NCBI GenBank assembly: GCA_016868875.1
Contig: VGFN01000003.1
Location: 1-38,703 of the forward strand
DNA from: Bacteroidota bacterium
Lineage (GTDB): Bacteria > Bacteroidota > Bacteroidia > UBA7662
Reading direction: 5' to 3'
DNA: 38,703 bases
Of the stretch, positions 16,902-26,080 are shown in pieces. The notes beneath the pieces were generated by a model, which searched no databases, had not been told where the DNA came from, and worked only from the letters and a program-made list of their open reading frames with translations. Position numbers and translations under genes: made by a program. Numbering within the stretch: position 1 is the first letter of the stretch; the number at the start of each line of letters is the position of its first letter.

Positions 16902-16920
16902 TGGCGATCGAAAGCAGGTC

Positions 16921-17697
16921 ATGAACCGTTATTTCATTCAATTGGCGTATGACGGTACGGCCTATCATGGTTGGCAAAGACAACCCAATGCCGTAACGGT
17001 TCAGGAGCTTATCGAAAATGCCTTAACTCAATATACAGGAAAACCCGTTTGGCTTACCGGTCAGGGCCGCACCGATACGGGGGTTCATGCATCGGAGTTT
17101 TTTGCGCATTGGGATTCAGAGGAAGATCTTCATACGTTGTTACGGGGCCCGGTGGAGGATGGGATTAGGGTTCTTAACCGGATGTTGCCCAACGATTTGG
17201 TGATACAGCGGGTCTTTCAAGTCCCTGAAACCGCCCATGCCCGCTTTTCAGCCTTGTTCAGAACCTATCATTACCGCGTTCATTGGGCCAAGGATCCGTT
17301 CCGAGCGCGTTATTCCTGGCAAATCCCAGCCTGCCCTGATTGGGATTCGGTCCTTAAGGCCGCTGCACTGCTGCCGGGCAACCGTGATTACGGCTGTTTC
17401 GCCAGAGCCGGTGGTGGGCAACAAAACGACATGTGCAACCTAACCCATGCGCAATGGAAATTGAATGCAGATCAATCCGCTGTTTTTGAAATCCGAGCCA
17501 ACCGCTTTCTGCGCAACATGGTCCGCGCGATTGTGGGCACGTTGATGGAAGTTGGACGAGGTTATCGATCCCATGATCAAATCAACGACCTTTTGAAGGA
17601 AGGAACCCGATCGGATGCCGGCACTTCGGCTCCTGCCCACGGGCTTTGTTTGGTGCATGTGGAGTATCCGGATGGTATCATTCAACCAAAACCATGA
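16921..17697 (+). CDS. truA: tRNA pseudouridine synthase A (positions 38-40)
   Basis: TruA converts uridines 38-40 of the tRNA anticodon stem to pseudouridine. The 258-residue protein has YDGTAYHGWQRQP near the N-terminus, the catalytic Asp52 in GRTDTGVHA and the later FLRNMVRAIVGTLMEVG motif, all standard. Its stop overlaps the ABC transporter start by four bases (ATGA at 17694-17697), indicating coupled translation. Confidence 0.97.
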   Translation: MNRYFIQLAYDGTAYHGWQRQPNAVTVQELIENALTQYTGKPVWLTGQGRTDTGVHASEFFAHWDSEEDLHTLLRGPVEDGIRVLNRMLPNDLVIQRVFQVPETAHARFSALFRTYHYRVHWAKDPFRARYSWQIPACPDWDSVLKAAALLPGNRDYGCFARAGGGQQNDMCNLTHAQWKLNADQSAVFEIRANRFLRNMVRAIVGTLMEVGRGYRSHDQINDLLKEGTRSDAGTSAPAHGLCLVHVEYPDGIIQPKP

Positions 17698-19481
17698 AGG
17701 CAGCCACCGAGGAATACCAGGCGCCTGGAGCTGGTACCGTACAGGCCTTGAAGCGCTTGTTCGGGGAAATGAAACCGTACAGCTTCTTGTTGACCGGAAC
17801 CCTGCTCTTGGCCATCGTTCTTGCAGGGACAGCTCCGCTAAGACCATGGTTGATTCAACAAGCGGTGGACGGACCCATGACGCAGAAGGATTTGGTCAGC
17901 TTGGCCCAATACGGTTGGGTTATTTTGGCCTTGTTGCTTGGGGAATCCGGTCTAAGGTATCTCTTTGGTTTGTGGAGTGTGCAATTGGGACAGTCTGTGG
18001 TCAAAGATTTGCGACGCAAGCTTTATACGCATTTAACACGGTATCGCCCAAGTTTTTATGAATCCAGATCGGTAGGCGCCTTGGGAAGCAGGGTGATTAA
18101 CGATTTGGAGGCCATCGCAGAATTGTTTGCCCAAGGTTTCTTGACCATGGCGGGAGATGTTTTGCAGTTAATCGTGATTTTATCGGTGATGCTTTATACC
18201 GATTGGCGACTCACCTTGGTCAGTTTGATGGTTATGCCTCTGTTGTTATGGGTAACCTGGTGGTTCAAAGAAAAAGTTCACGGTTCATTCACCGAAGTTC
18301 GATCTCGAACCTCTTCGTTGAATTCCTTCCTCCAAGAACGCCTTAGCAATTTGCAACTCATTCCCCTGTTTCATCGCGAAGAGGAGGAGAACCGGGCCTT
18401 CCAAAAAGAAAACCAAGGTTTGGCCGAAGCGCATCTGAACGGGGTTTGGTATTATTCGGTGTATTTTCCAGTGGTCGAAGTTCTTACGGCCTTGGCCATG
18501 GGATTGATGGTTTGGTACGGAGCCGTGAGGGTGCAGGACGGGGCCTTGTCCACAGGGGTCTTGGTGGCCTTTCTGGTTTATATCAACCAGTTGTTCAGGC
18601 CATTGAGGTTGTTAGCGGACAAATTCAATTCCCTGCAGATGGGCATTATCGCATCTTCAAGGGTTTTTCAGTTGATTGATTTGAAAGCTTGGCCTGCGGA
18701 AACCAATGCAGCAGCGGATCAACCCATACAGGGCATCGATATACAAATTCAGAACTTAAATTTTGGATACCAAAAGGATGTCCGGGTCCTCCACGATATT
18801 CAATTGCATATGAAGCCCGGAGAAGTTTGGGCTGTGGTGGGGAGCAGTGGAAGTGGCAAATCGACCTTGGCCCAAATGCTGGTCAGATTTTATGAACCCG
18901 ATTCAGGGTGGATTCTCTTGGACGGTTTGCCTCACACGGAATTAACCTTGAGGCAACTGCGAAGGCGCATTATTTACGTTCCCCAAGAAGTCATTTTCTT
19001 CAGCGGGACCGTTTTGGATAACATTATTCTTCATGATTCCGGCATCACCATGGAATTGGTGGAGCTAAGGGTCAAGGAATTCAATCTTCTTGATTTTGTG
19101 GAGTCCTTGCCGCAGGGTTTGTTGACCCCGGTGGGGGAAAAGGGAGCTGGGCTATCCGCCGGTCAAAAGCAATTGGTGGCCCTGATTCGTGCTTTGGTAA
19201 GGCAGCCGGACCTCCTTATCCTGGACGAAGCCACCGCATCGGTGGACTCGGCCACGGAGGCCCAGGTCCAAAGGGGTATCGAGGCCTTTGTTCAAGGCCG
19301 TAATGCCTTGCTTATCGCCCATCGAATGTCCACTTTGCGGTTTGCCCACCGGATTTTGGTGATGAAGGATGGCCGTATCGTCGAAGAAGGAACCCATGCC
19401 GAACTATTGGCCCTGAATGGGCACTTTTCTAAACTGAGCCAAGGTCAACATTTGGGCGATTGGCTTGTTACTTCGCAGTAA
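17694..19481 (+). CDS. ABC exporter with fused membrane and ATPase domains (MsbA-like)
   Basis: This is a half-size ABC exporter of 595 residues from ATG 17694, which overlaps the truA stop in the classic ATGA arrangement; an in-frame upstream ATG at 17646 would lie inside truA. Six membrane segments occupy about 25-320. The ATPase domain has Walker A GSSGSGKS at 383-390, Q-loop Gln431, signature LSAGQ at 487-491, Walker B LLILDE at 507-512 and the switch His in LIAHRMST. Members of this type export lipids (including lipid A cores) or drugs; the substrate cannot be read from sequence. Confidence 0.93.
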   Translation: MKAATEEYQAPGAGTVQALKRLFGEMKPYSFLLTGTLLLAIVLAGTAPLRPWLIQQAVDGPMTQKDLVSLAQYGWVILALLLGESGLRYLFGLWSVQLGQSVVKDLRRKLYTHLTRYRPSFYESRSVGALGSRVINDLEAIAELFAQGFLTMAGDVLQLIVILSVMLYTDWRLTLVSLMVMPLLLWVTWWFKEKVHGSFTEVRSRTSSLNSFLQERLSNLQLIPLFHREEEENRAFQKENQGLAEAHLNGVWYYSVYFPVVEVLTALAMGLMVWYGAVRVQDGALSTGVLVAFLVYINQLFRPLRLLADKFNSLQMGIIASSRVFQLIDLKAWPAETNAAADQPIQGIDIQIQNLNFGYQKDVRVLHDIQLHMKPGEVWAVVGSSGSGKSTLAQMLVRFYEPDSGWILLDGLPHTELTLRQLRRRIIYVPQEVIFFSGTVLDNIILHDSGITMELVELRVKEFNLLDFVESLPQGLLTPVGEKGAGLSAGQKQLVALIRALVRQPDLLILDEATASVDSATEAQVQRGIEAFVQGRNALLIAHRMSTLRFAHRILVMKDGRIVEEGTHAELLALNGHFSKLSQGQHLGDWLVTSQ

Positions 19482-19502
19482 CCAATCAATCCACCTATTC
19501 CC

Positions 19503-21602
19503 ATGAAGCCTAACCTATTTCTTTCCCCTATGATTTCTTTTTTTCGAACTGCTTTGCTTCAAATGACCACCATCCTCGGTTTGATGGCCTTGGTTGGGTT
19601 ACCTCTGTCGGCCGTGGCAACCACCAACGGGCATGGGGAAACACGCTCCTTGGTTGAGGTGGAGGGCCATTCCAATTGCGCCACCCTCAAGGGAGCGAGG
19701 GCTGGCATCGAAATGCGAAACCGAATGAGCCTCTCCGCATCGGCAATGAACCGGGGCGGGGATACCTACGATATCCATCATTACCATTTCAACTTAGCCT
19801 TGACCAATACCTCCACCGCGATTGCAGGGGATGTGATGTTTCGTTCGACCGTGACCTCACCGGTCATGGACACCTTTTGGTTTGAACTGAGGAGTTTCAT
19901 GAACATTGATTCGGTGCAAATTAACGGAACCCGTTACCTGCCCTCTGCTCTTTCCAGGTTGAATGACGTGGTCCGTGTTCCTTTGCTCAGCAATTTGGAT
20001 GCGGGAATGCAGGTGACCTGCCGAGTCTTCTACCAAGGGACCCCGCCGAGCGGTGGCTTCTTCAGCGGGGTAAGCTCTGCGGCTTCACCAACCTGGGGGG
20101 TCAATGTGACTTGGACTCTTTCGGAGCCTTTCTCAGCCCCGGATTGGTTTCCCTGCAAACAGGATCTTTGGGACAAGATTGACTCGGTTTTCTTTGACGG
20201 TACCAGCGTTGCGCCTAACAAAGTGGCCTCAACGGGTTTGCTTATCGGGGTCGATACGCTGACCAACAACAGGCGCAAATACAAATGGAGAAGCCGTATT
20301 CCAATGGCTTTCTATTTGATGGCCTTTTCGGTAACCGATTATACCGAGCATCTGAGTTGGGCACACCCCACCGCCCTGGCCAATGATTCGGTGCTGATTC
20401 AACATTGGATTTACAATGCCAACAATTCATCAGGGACTTCCTGCCTCAATTTTAACCGAACTGCATTGAACAGTACCGGGGCGATGATCGAGAATTTTTC
20501 GGACCTCTTTGTCCTGTACCCCTTTCATACCGAAAAATACGGTCACATGATGGCTCCCTTAGGGGGTGGGATGGAGCATCAAACCATGAGCACTATGGGG
20601 AGCTTCGGGATGGATTTGATCGCCCATGAATTGGCGCATCAGTGGTTTGGGGATATGGTAACCTGCGCGACTTGGAGCGATATTTGGTTGAACGAGGGTT
20701 GGGCTTCGTATGGTGAATACCTTCACCGCCAATATGTTGTTTCCCAAACATCGGCCAGCGATTGGATGAACAGCACCCACAGCTCGGCTCGTTCATCCAC
20801 CACAGGCTCGGTCTATGTCCCGGCATCGGGGTTGACGAACGTGAACAGGATTTTTTCATCCTCCTTAACCTACAAGAAAGGGGCTGCGGTCCTGCACATG
20901 CTTCGCAACGAAATCGGGGACGATTCCTTGTTCTTCCCGGCCGTTAGAGAATATCTTCAAGCCAAAAGGCATTCCGTGGCCACCACGGATGAATTCCGTC
21001 AGATCATGGAACAAAGGACTTCGGTCCCACTTCAGAACTTTTTCCAAGACTGGGTTTACGGCGAGGGGCATCCTACGTACAATATTCAATGGAATTGGCG
21101 TGATTCGGTGTTATGGCTCCAAATGCGCCAGACCGTGACCGCTCCTGTAGCGACCCCGGTTTTTCGTAACAAATTGCCGTTGGGGCTTATCACTTCCGGC
21201 CCTGGCCAAGCCCCATCGCTCATCCAGGTGGAACCAGCCCTGGGCCTGCAGCGCATTCGCATTCCTCGACAGGTGGCCAACGTTACCCTGGATCCTTCGA
21301 ATGCTATACTTAAAGGAACCGCTTCTTCCATTTCCAGGCTAGCTACTCTGGGGGTGGGCTTGGAGGAGCTTAATGTCATGAATTTCAATCCTTACCCCAA
21401 TCCTGTTCAGGGTATCTTGCAGGTGGATTTAAATTCCGCTGCGGAATTGCTCCTAACCGATTTAAGCGGTAGGCAAATGAACGTCTATCATGGGCATGAA
21501 GGCAAGAACCAACTCGATCTTAATCTCCCATCGGGTACCTATTTCCTGCAAGCCCTTTTTCCTGCAGGTTTAAGGGTTAGCCGTAGGATCGTCATTCCCT
21601 AA
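19503..21602 (+). CDS. Secreted M1-family metallopeptidase with type IX secretion C-terminal domain
   Basis: The 699-residue protein starts with a signal peptide (hydrophobic core about 22-38). The gluzincin site is HELAH at 375-379 with the third zinc ligand Glu398 in LNEGWASY; GGMEH at 355-359 stands where aminopeptidase N has GAMEN. The last 75 or so residues form a type A sorting domain: FNPYPNPVQG, a run of short beta strands, LPSGTYFLQA and a final SRRIVIP. This predicts export through the type IX system and attachment to or release from the cell surface. Substrates are unknown; a nutritional peptidase is likely. Confidence 0.93.
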   Translation: MKPNLFLSPMISFFRTALLQMTTILGLMALVGLPLSAVATTNGHGETRSLVEVEGHSNCATLKGARAGIEMRNRMSLSASAMNRGGDTYDIHHYHFNLALTNTSTAIAGDVMFRSTVTSPVMDTFWFELRSFMNIDSVQINGTRYLPSALSRLNDVVRVPLLSNLDAGMQVTCRVFYQGTPPSGGFFSGVSSAASPTWGVNVTWTLSEPFSAPDWFPCKQDLWDKIDSVFFDGTSVAPNKVASTGLLIGVDTLTNNRRKYKWRSRIPMAFYLMAFSVTDYTEHLSWAHPTALANDSVLIQHWIYNANNSSGTSCLNFNRTALNSTGAMIENFSDLFVLYPFHTEKYGHMMAPLGGGMEHQTMSTMGSFGMDLIAHELAHQWFGDMVTCATWSDIWLNEGWASYGEYLHRQYVVSQTSASDWMNSTHSSARSSTTGSVYVPASGLTNVNRIFSSSLTYKKGAAVLHMLRNEIGDDSLFFPAVREYLQAKRHSVATTDEFRQIMEQRTSVPLQNFFQDWVYGEGHPTYNIQWNWRDSVLWLQMRQTVTAPVATPVFRNKLPLGLITSGPGQAPSLIQVEPALGLQRIRIPRQVANVTLDPSNAILKGTASSISRLATLGVGLEELNVMNFNPYPNPVQGILQVDLNSAAELLLTDLSGRQMNVYHGHEGKNQLDLNLPSGTYFLQALFPAGLRVSRRIVIP

Positions 21603-21638
21603 ACGACGCCAGGAGAGACCAGATCGGAAAAGGTAAGC

Positions 21639-22616
21639 TCAGGGTTTGCCCTTGGAATCTTTGCTTTGCTTGGAATCCAAGGCCTTTTTGGAATCCTTGT
21701 CTTTGCGTCCGAAGACGGATACCTGCACATACCTCCCCGGATTTTGCCTCAAGTCGGTGAGCAAGAGGTTGAGGGACTGGGTGCTTTGCTGCAAGTTGTA
21801 ATACAAAGAACTATCTTTCATTAACTTACCCAAGGTGCCTTGATCGCTTTGGATTCGTTCCATGAGCTGCTTTGTGGAAGACAAGGCCAACTCTGCCTGG
21901 TTTACCGTTTGTTTGAGTTGCAAATGGGTCAACGAATCGGAGAAGGACTTGAAGTTTTGGATGGAGGCTTTGAGAAGGGGTTGATCTTGGCGCAGATCTT
22001 CGGAAAGACGTGAAAGCTCGCTGAGGGTTTTTTGAATGGGGGCACGGCTATCTCGAATGAGTTCGTTCAGGTTGCTGCTTCCCTCGTCCAACTGGGCAAG
22101 GCTATGTCGAATTTTGGCTTCCTCCACGGCTTCCAAAATGCGGTTGAGGTTGTTTAGGCTGATTTCGACTTTGTCTTTGAGCGGAGTCAGGTCCCCCACC
22201 AAATTTTCAATAAGGCTGGGAGCGATCTCGGCAGGAAGCGTATCCCGATGCCGGTAAGTGCGATCAGCATCCAGACCTATTTCGATTTGCAAAGCTTTGG
22301 TATCAAAGAGGTCGGTGCTGACCAGTCTCAGCCTAGTGCCTAGAGGAAGGCTAACTCGCTTGGAAACCTCCACAGTCACCAAGACAGCGTTCCGTTCGGG
22401 CAGAAGTTCAACCTCAGTTACCGTACCCGTCTTGATGCCTTTGTACAAAACGGGGGCTGCGGCCTTGAGCCCCTTTACATCATCCAATAATGAATAATAG
22501 GTGTTACGGCCCGTGAATATATCGTCGCCTTTCAGGAAATTAATCCCAATAAACAACAGCGTCAGGGCCATTGTAGCAAAAAGTCCGATCCAAATTTCCT
22601 TGGGTATCTTGTGCAT
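21639..22616 (-). CDS. MCE/MlaD-type lipid transport protein
   Basis: The 325-residue protein has an N-terminal membrane anchor (about 8-28), an MCE domain at about 38-115 with VKGLKAAAPVLYKGIKTGTV, then a long helical region (about 150-290) and a lysine/serine-rich tail. MCE proteins bridge lipids between inner and outer membranes with an ABC partner. Only the MlaD-like part is present here; no mlaE- or mlaF-like gene is in the window. It follows the amidase by 29 bases on the same strand, so the two are probably cotranscribed. Confidence 0.88.
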   Translation of the reverse strand: MHKIPKEIWIGLFATMALTLLFIGINFLKGDDIFTGRNTYYSLLDDVKGLKAAAPVLYKGIKTGTVTEVELLPERNAVLVTVEVSKRVSLPLGTRLRLVSTDLFDTKALQIEIGLDADRTYRHRDTLPAEIAPSLIENLVGDLTPLKDKVEISLNNLNRILEAVEEAKIRHSLAQLDEGSSNLNELIRDSRAPIQKTLSELSRLSEDLRQDQPLLKASIQNFKSFSDSLTHLQLKQTVNQAELALSSTKQLMERIQSDQGTLGKLMKDSSLYYNLQQSTQSLNLLLTDLRQNPGRYVQVSVFGRKDKDSKKALDSKQSKDSKGKP

Positions 22617-22645
22617 AGGTTGGTTTTAGGGGGAGATTTCCTCGG

Positions 22646-23464
22646 TCAAGGATTGTTCTGATGGTGGTATAGCTCAATGGCTTCAGCGATCGACAGCGAA
22701 AGTTTGTTTTGGCCTTGTTCAGAACGCATGAATTGCTCTTCCTCGTCATGCGTGAGAAATCCCGTTTCGACAAGGACGGCGGGCATGGTGGTCCGGTAGA
22801 GCACCAGGAAACCAGCTTGTTTAACCCCCCGGCTATGGCGGCCGGTATGGTGCACGAATTTTCGTTCAATGAGTCGGGCCAATTCCAGGCTTTGTGTTCG
22901 GTAGGCGCTTTGGAACAATTCAAAAATAATGTGGGCCGTTGGGTCGTTGGGATTGAAACCGTCGTATTGCTCCAGGTAATTGCTTTCCATCAGGACCGTT
23001 GAATTTTCTCTTTTGGCGACGTTCAAGTTGGCCCCTGTGACATGCAAACCTTGGGTGAAGGTTTCCGTCCCGTGGGCTTTGGCTCCGCCGCTGTTGCAAT
23101 GGATGGAGACAAAGAGGTCGGCATTTAGACGATTGGCTATGCCAGCTCTCTCGTGGAGTTCGATGAATTTGTCCTCGTTGCGGGTCAGATGGACCTGCAG
23201 TCCAGGGATTCGTTTCCGCAGCTGATCGGCCACTTTTCGCGTTATTTCCAAGGTGACGACCTTTTCGAGGGAGCCTCTGCCTTTGCAACCGCTGTCATGA
23301 CCCCCGTGTCCTGCATCCAGAACGATTCGATGCAGCGTGTAGGCCTTGACTCCTAAGTTGGGGCAAGCAAGGCTCCAAAAGAGGCTAACCAAAGCGATTC
23401 CCCGGAACCATGAGGTCCAAAGCGACCGTTGAAGTAGTTTTGGGGTTCGATGAAGGTAAGGCAT
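22646..23464 (-). CDS. N-acetylmuramoyl-L-alanine amidase (Amidase_3)
   Basis: This periplasmic zinc amidase cuts the bond between MurNAc and the stem peptide. The 272-residue product has an N-terminal signal or anchor segment (about 20-40) followed directly by the catalytic domain. Zinc ligands are His53 (DAGHGGHDSG), Glu67 (SLEKVV) and His122 (SIHCNSGG); the catalytic Glu is in LVETGFLT. It is divergent from lptD, with the two starts 42 bases apart, and cotranscribed with the MCE gene. A consensus promoter lies at 23488-23517. Confidence 0.95.
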   Translation of the reverse strand: MPYLHRTPKLLQRSLWTSWFRGIALVSLFWSLACPNLGVKAYTLHRIVLDAGHGGHDSGCKGRGSLEKVVTLEITRKVADQLRKRIPGLQVHLTRNEDKFIELHERAGIANRLNADLFVSIHCNSGGAKAHGTETFTQGLHVTGANLNVAKRENSTVLMESNYLEQYDGFNPNDPTAHIIFELFQSAYRTQSLELARLIERKFVHHTGRHSRGVKQAGFLVLYRTTMPAVLVETGFLTHDEEEQFMRSEQGQNKLSLSIAEAIELYHHQNNP

Positions 23465-23487
23465 TCGGTATTGGCAAATTTGCTTAG

Positions 23488-23517
23488 CAAATCTAGGGAA
23501 TCAGGCATGCTTCACAA
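23488..23517 (-). promoter_or_regulatory. Putative promoter for the amidase-MCE pair
   Basis: On the minus strand TAGATTTG (23488-23495) matches the -7 consensus TAnnTTTG exactly, and TTG (23515-23517) sits 19 bases upstream. Transcription would begin near 23482, about 18 bases before the amidase ATG. The -33 element overlaps the first codons of lptD (start 23507). This is the best spaced promoter seen in the window. Confidence 0.55.
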
Positions 23518-26080
23518 CCAGCATCTGGGGCAATGTTCCCCTTCATTTCAGCGGTTGGGCCTCTGCTTGGCCTTGGCCATCGCGCCTGTGTTTAGTATTT
23601 ACGCTCAAGATACCTCGGCATCAAAGGATAGCCTTAGGGTCAAATCCAAGGATGAGCCCGAACAAACCGTGGATTACGAGGCAGCAGATTCCATCTTGGT
23701 GGATTTCAGTTCCAACCAAGCCCAGCTGATGGGGAAGGTCAAAATCCGTTTTGGAAGCATGGAATTGCAAAGCGGCAGGGCCTTTCAGAATTGGCGAAGC
23801 AGGTCCCTGAAGGCTTTGCCAATTGCGGATAGTTTGGGGCGTATGGCCGATACCCCTCGCTTTGTGGACGGTACACAGAGCTTTGTGGCGGACTCGATGG
23901 AATACGATTTGGTGGCAGGACGAGGCAAGATCACCGAATTGGTGACCCGTGAAGGAGAGGCCTTCGTGATTGGTCGCAAAGTCCAAAGGGTTTCCGAGGG
24001 AGATATGTATGTTCGTAACACCTTGTTTACAACCTGCTCCGATACTCGTCATCCTCATTTTCACCTCCAACTGGGTAAGGCAAAGCTCATCCCGGACAAG
24101 CGGATTATTGCCGGTCCGTCAAGGTTGGTAGCCTTGGATATTCCTTTGCCTATCGGCCTACCATTCGCGGTAATTCCCCTGATGCGCGGTCAGAAAGCAG
24201 GCATTTTGTTTCCGGAGTACGGGAACTCACCGCAGTTTGGTTTTTTCTTGCGTAACGGGGGGTATTATTGGCCGATTAGCCCGACCATGGACCTTAGCCT
24301 ACGCGGCGATGTTTATGCCTACGGTGGGTGGAGGCTGAACCCTACTTTGGGCTACAACCAAAGATACCGTTCATCCGGTCGCCTGAACATCAACTGGAGC
24401 AACCTCCAATCAGGGGATCCCGAGGCCAAGGATTTCAGTCGCCAACGAGACTTTATGGTTTTCTGGCAGCATAATCAAGATGCCCGGGCTCATCCGTACC
24501 GAAGATTTTCAGCCTCCGTGCAAGCAGGAACCAGTAATTTTCTAAGGAACAACACGCCCTCCACCACGGACTTTCTGAATAATCAATTAAATTCATCCGT
24601 TTCGTACAGCCGTTCCTTTCCCGGTAAACCGATTCAGTTAAACCTGGCGGCCAGGCATTCCCAAAACACCCAAACCAGACGCCTGCAAGTCAATTTCCCT
24701 GAAGGCAACTTGAACATCGCCAGGGTTCAACCTTTCCGAAAACGCTCCGCTATAGGGGCTGAGAAATGGTATGAGAAAATCGGTTTCACGTACCAGTCCA
24801 ATTTGCGGTCTTCCTTGAATATTGCGGATACGCTCTTCAGACCATCAAATGCAATTCAGAATTTGGATGCTGGTTTGCAACATAATTTACCGTTTTCGAC
24901 CTCATCCTTTCGCTTAGGGAATTTTGTACAAATCACCCCAAGTTTTGCCTACCAAGAACGTTGGACCAACCGCCGTTCGGTATTGACTTACGATACCGCG
25001 TTGGGTAAGGCCGTAGCAGATACCGAGCGTGGTTTTTTTCGTAACTACGATTATCAATTCAGCATGCTGATGAATACCCGTTTGTTTGGTTTAGTTCAAT
25101 TCGCCAAAGGGCCAATCGCAGCTATTCGGCATGTGATTAACCCTCAGATTTCTTTGGGTTGGCGGCCTGATTTTGGGGCTGCTCGCTTTGGGTTTTACAA
25201 AACCGTGCAGGTGGATCGACAGGGCAATACCCGTATTTACAGCCCCTACGCAGGCTTCGGTTACGGGGTCGCTGGCGCTGGTGGTTCCGCCTCCCTTAAT
25301 TGGAGCATTGATAACAACTTGGAATTCAAAACCAGAACCCAAGGCGACAGCGGGGAAGTCCTGCAACGTCGTAAACTCTTCGATTCCTTTCGTTTCGGTG
25401 GCACCTACAATTTCAATGCCGATTCCTTGAAAATGTCTTCCATACAATGGGGTGGGAGAACCCAGTTTGGTGACCGTTTTAGTTTGCTCTTCTCTGGTGT
25501 TTGGGATGTTTACCAAAGGGGAGAGGACCGACGCTTAATTAACCGTTGGTTAGCGTCCGAACAATGGTGGAAACCCGTGGCCCTTTCCCAGGCCAACTTT
25601 ACGGTGAGCGGTGGATTTGGGGGGGCTGCCACCGAAAGCGCTACGTCCAATCGTATGGGAATGCCGCCACTCTTATGGGACCGCGGAGATTCGTCGATAT
25701 GGGACGATATTCAGCGTTATGGATACCGCATGTTCATCGATTGGAATGTCCCGTATCGATTTAATTTTAATTACAACCTAACCTACCAGGCTCTCAACCC
25801 CAAAGATCAACAATGGGTACAGTCATTGACCTTCAACGGCGATCTTTCTTTGACCCGTTTATGGAAAATCGCTTTTAATTCAGGCTTGGATTTGGTTTCC
25901 CTGAAGCTTACCCCAACGGTGATCAATCTGTACCGGGATTTGCATTGTTGGGAAATGAGCCTGAATCTGGTGCCCTTTGGGACGTACAAATCCTACACCT
26001 TTACCATTAATGCCAAAGGTCAAATGCTCCAGGATCTGCGGCTGATTAGGCGGCGGAACTGGTTTGATTTGCAGCGTTAG
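23507..26080 (+). CDS. lptD: LPS-assembly protein LptD (OstA-like, Bacteroidota type)
   Basis: LptD is the outer-membrane barrel that inserts lipopolysaccharide. From ATG 23507 the product is 857 residues with a signal peptide (hydrophobic core before SIYAQ at about 17-33), an OstA/LptA-like jellyroll at about 55-230 (DSILVDFSSNQAQLMGKVKI; FTTCSDTRHPHFHLQ) and a beta-barrel from about 250 to the end. An upstream in-frame ATG at 23450 would overlap the divergent amidase start and bury the signal peptide. The 3' end overlaps the convergent proline dehydrogenase gene by four bases. Partner lpt genes are not in this window. Confidence 0.9.
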   Translation: MLHNQHLGQCSPSFQRLGLCLALAIAPVFSIYAQDTSASKDSLRVKSKDEPEQTVDYEAADSILVDFSSNQAQLMGKVKIRFGSMELQSGRAFQNWRSRSLKALPIADSLGRMADTPRFVDGTQSFVADSMEYDLVAGRGKITELVTREGEAFVIGRKVQRVSEGDMYVRNTLFTTCSDTRHPHFHLQLGKAKLIPDKRIIAGPSRLVALDIPLPIGLPFAVIPLMRGQKAGILFPEYGNSPQFGFFLRNGGYYWPISPTMDLSLRGDVYAYGGWRLNPTLGYNQRYRSSGRLNINWSNLQSGDPEAKDFSRQRDFMVFWQHNQDARAHPYRRFSASVQAGTSNFLRNNTPSTTDFLNNQLNSSVSYSRSFPGKPIQLNLAARHSQNTQTRRLQVNFPEGNLNIARVQPFRKRSAIGAEKWYEKIGFTYQSNLRSSLNIADTLFRPSNAIQNLDAGLQHNLPFSTSSFRLGNFVQITPSFAYQERWTNRRSVLTYDTALGKAVADTERGFFRNYDYQFSMLMNTRLFGLVQFAKGPIAAIRHVINPQISLGWRPDFGAARFGFYKTVQVDRQGNTRIYSPYAGFGYGVAGAGGSASLNWSIDNNLEFKTRTQGDSGEVLQRRKLFDSFRFGGTYNFNADSLKMSSIQWGGRTQFGDRFSLLFSGVWDVYQRGEDRRLINRWLASEQWWKPVALSQANFTVSGGFGGAATESATSNRMGMPPLLWDRGDSSIWDDIQRYGYRMFIDWNVPYRFNFNYNLTYQALNPKDQQWVQSLTFNGDLSLTRLWKIAFNSGLDLVSLKLTPTVINLYRDLHCWEMSLNLVPFGTYKSYTFTINAKGQMLQDLRLIRRRNWFDLQR

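Noticed and set aside
23474-23483. GCAAATTTGC palindrome between amidase and lptD
   Set aside because: It is only 10 bp in AT-rich sequence and shares just a CAAATTTG core with the 13688 palindrome; chance is a sufficient explanation.
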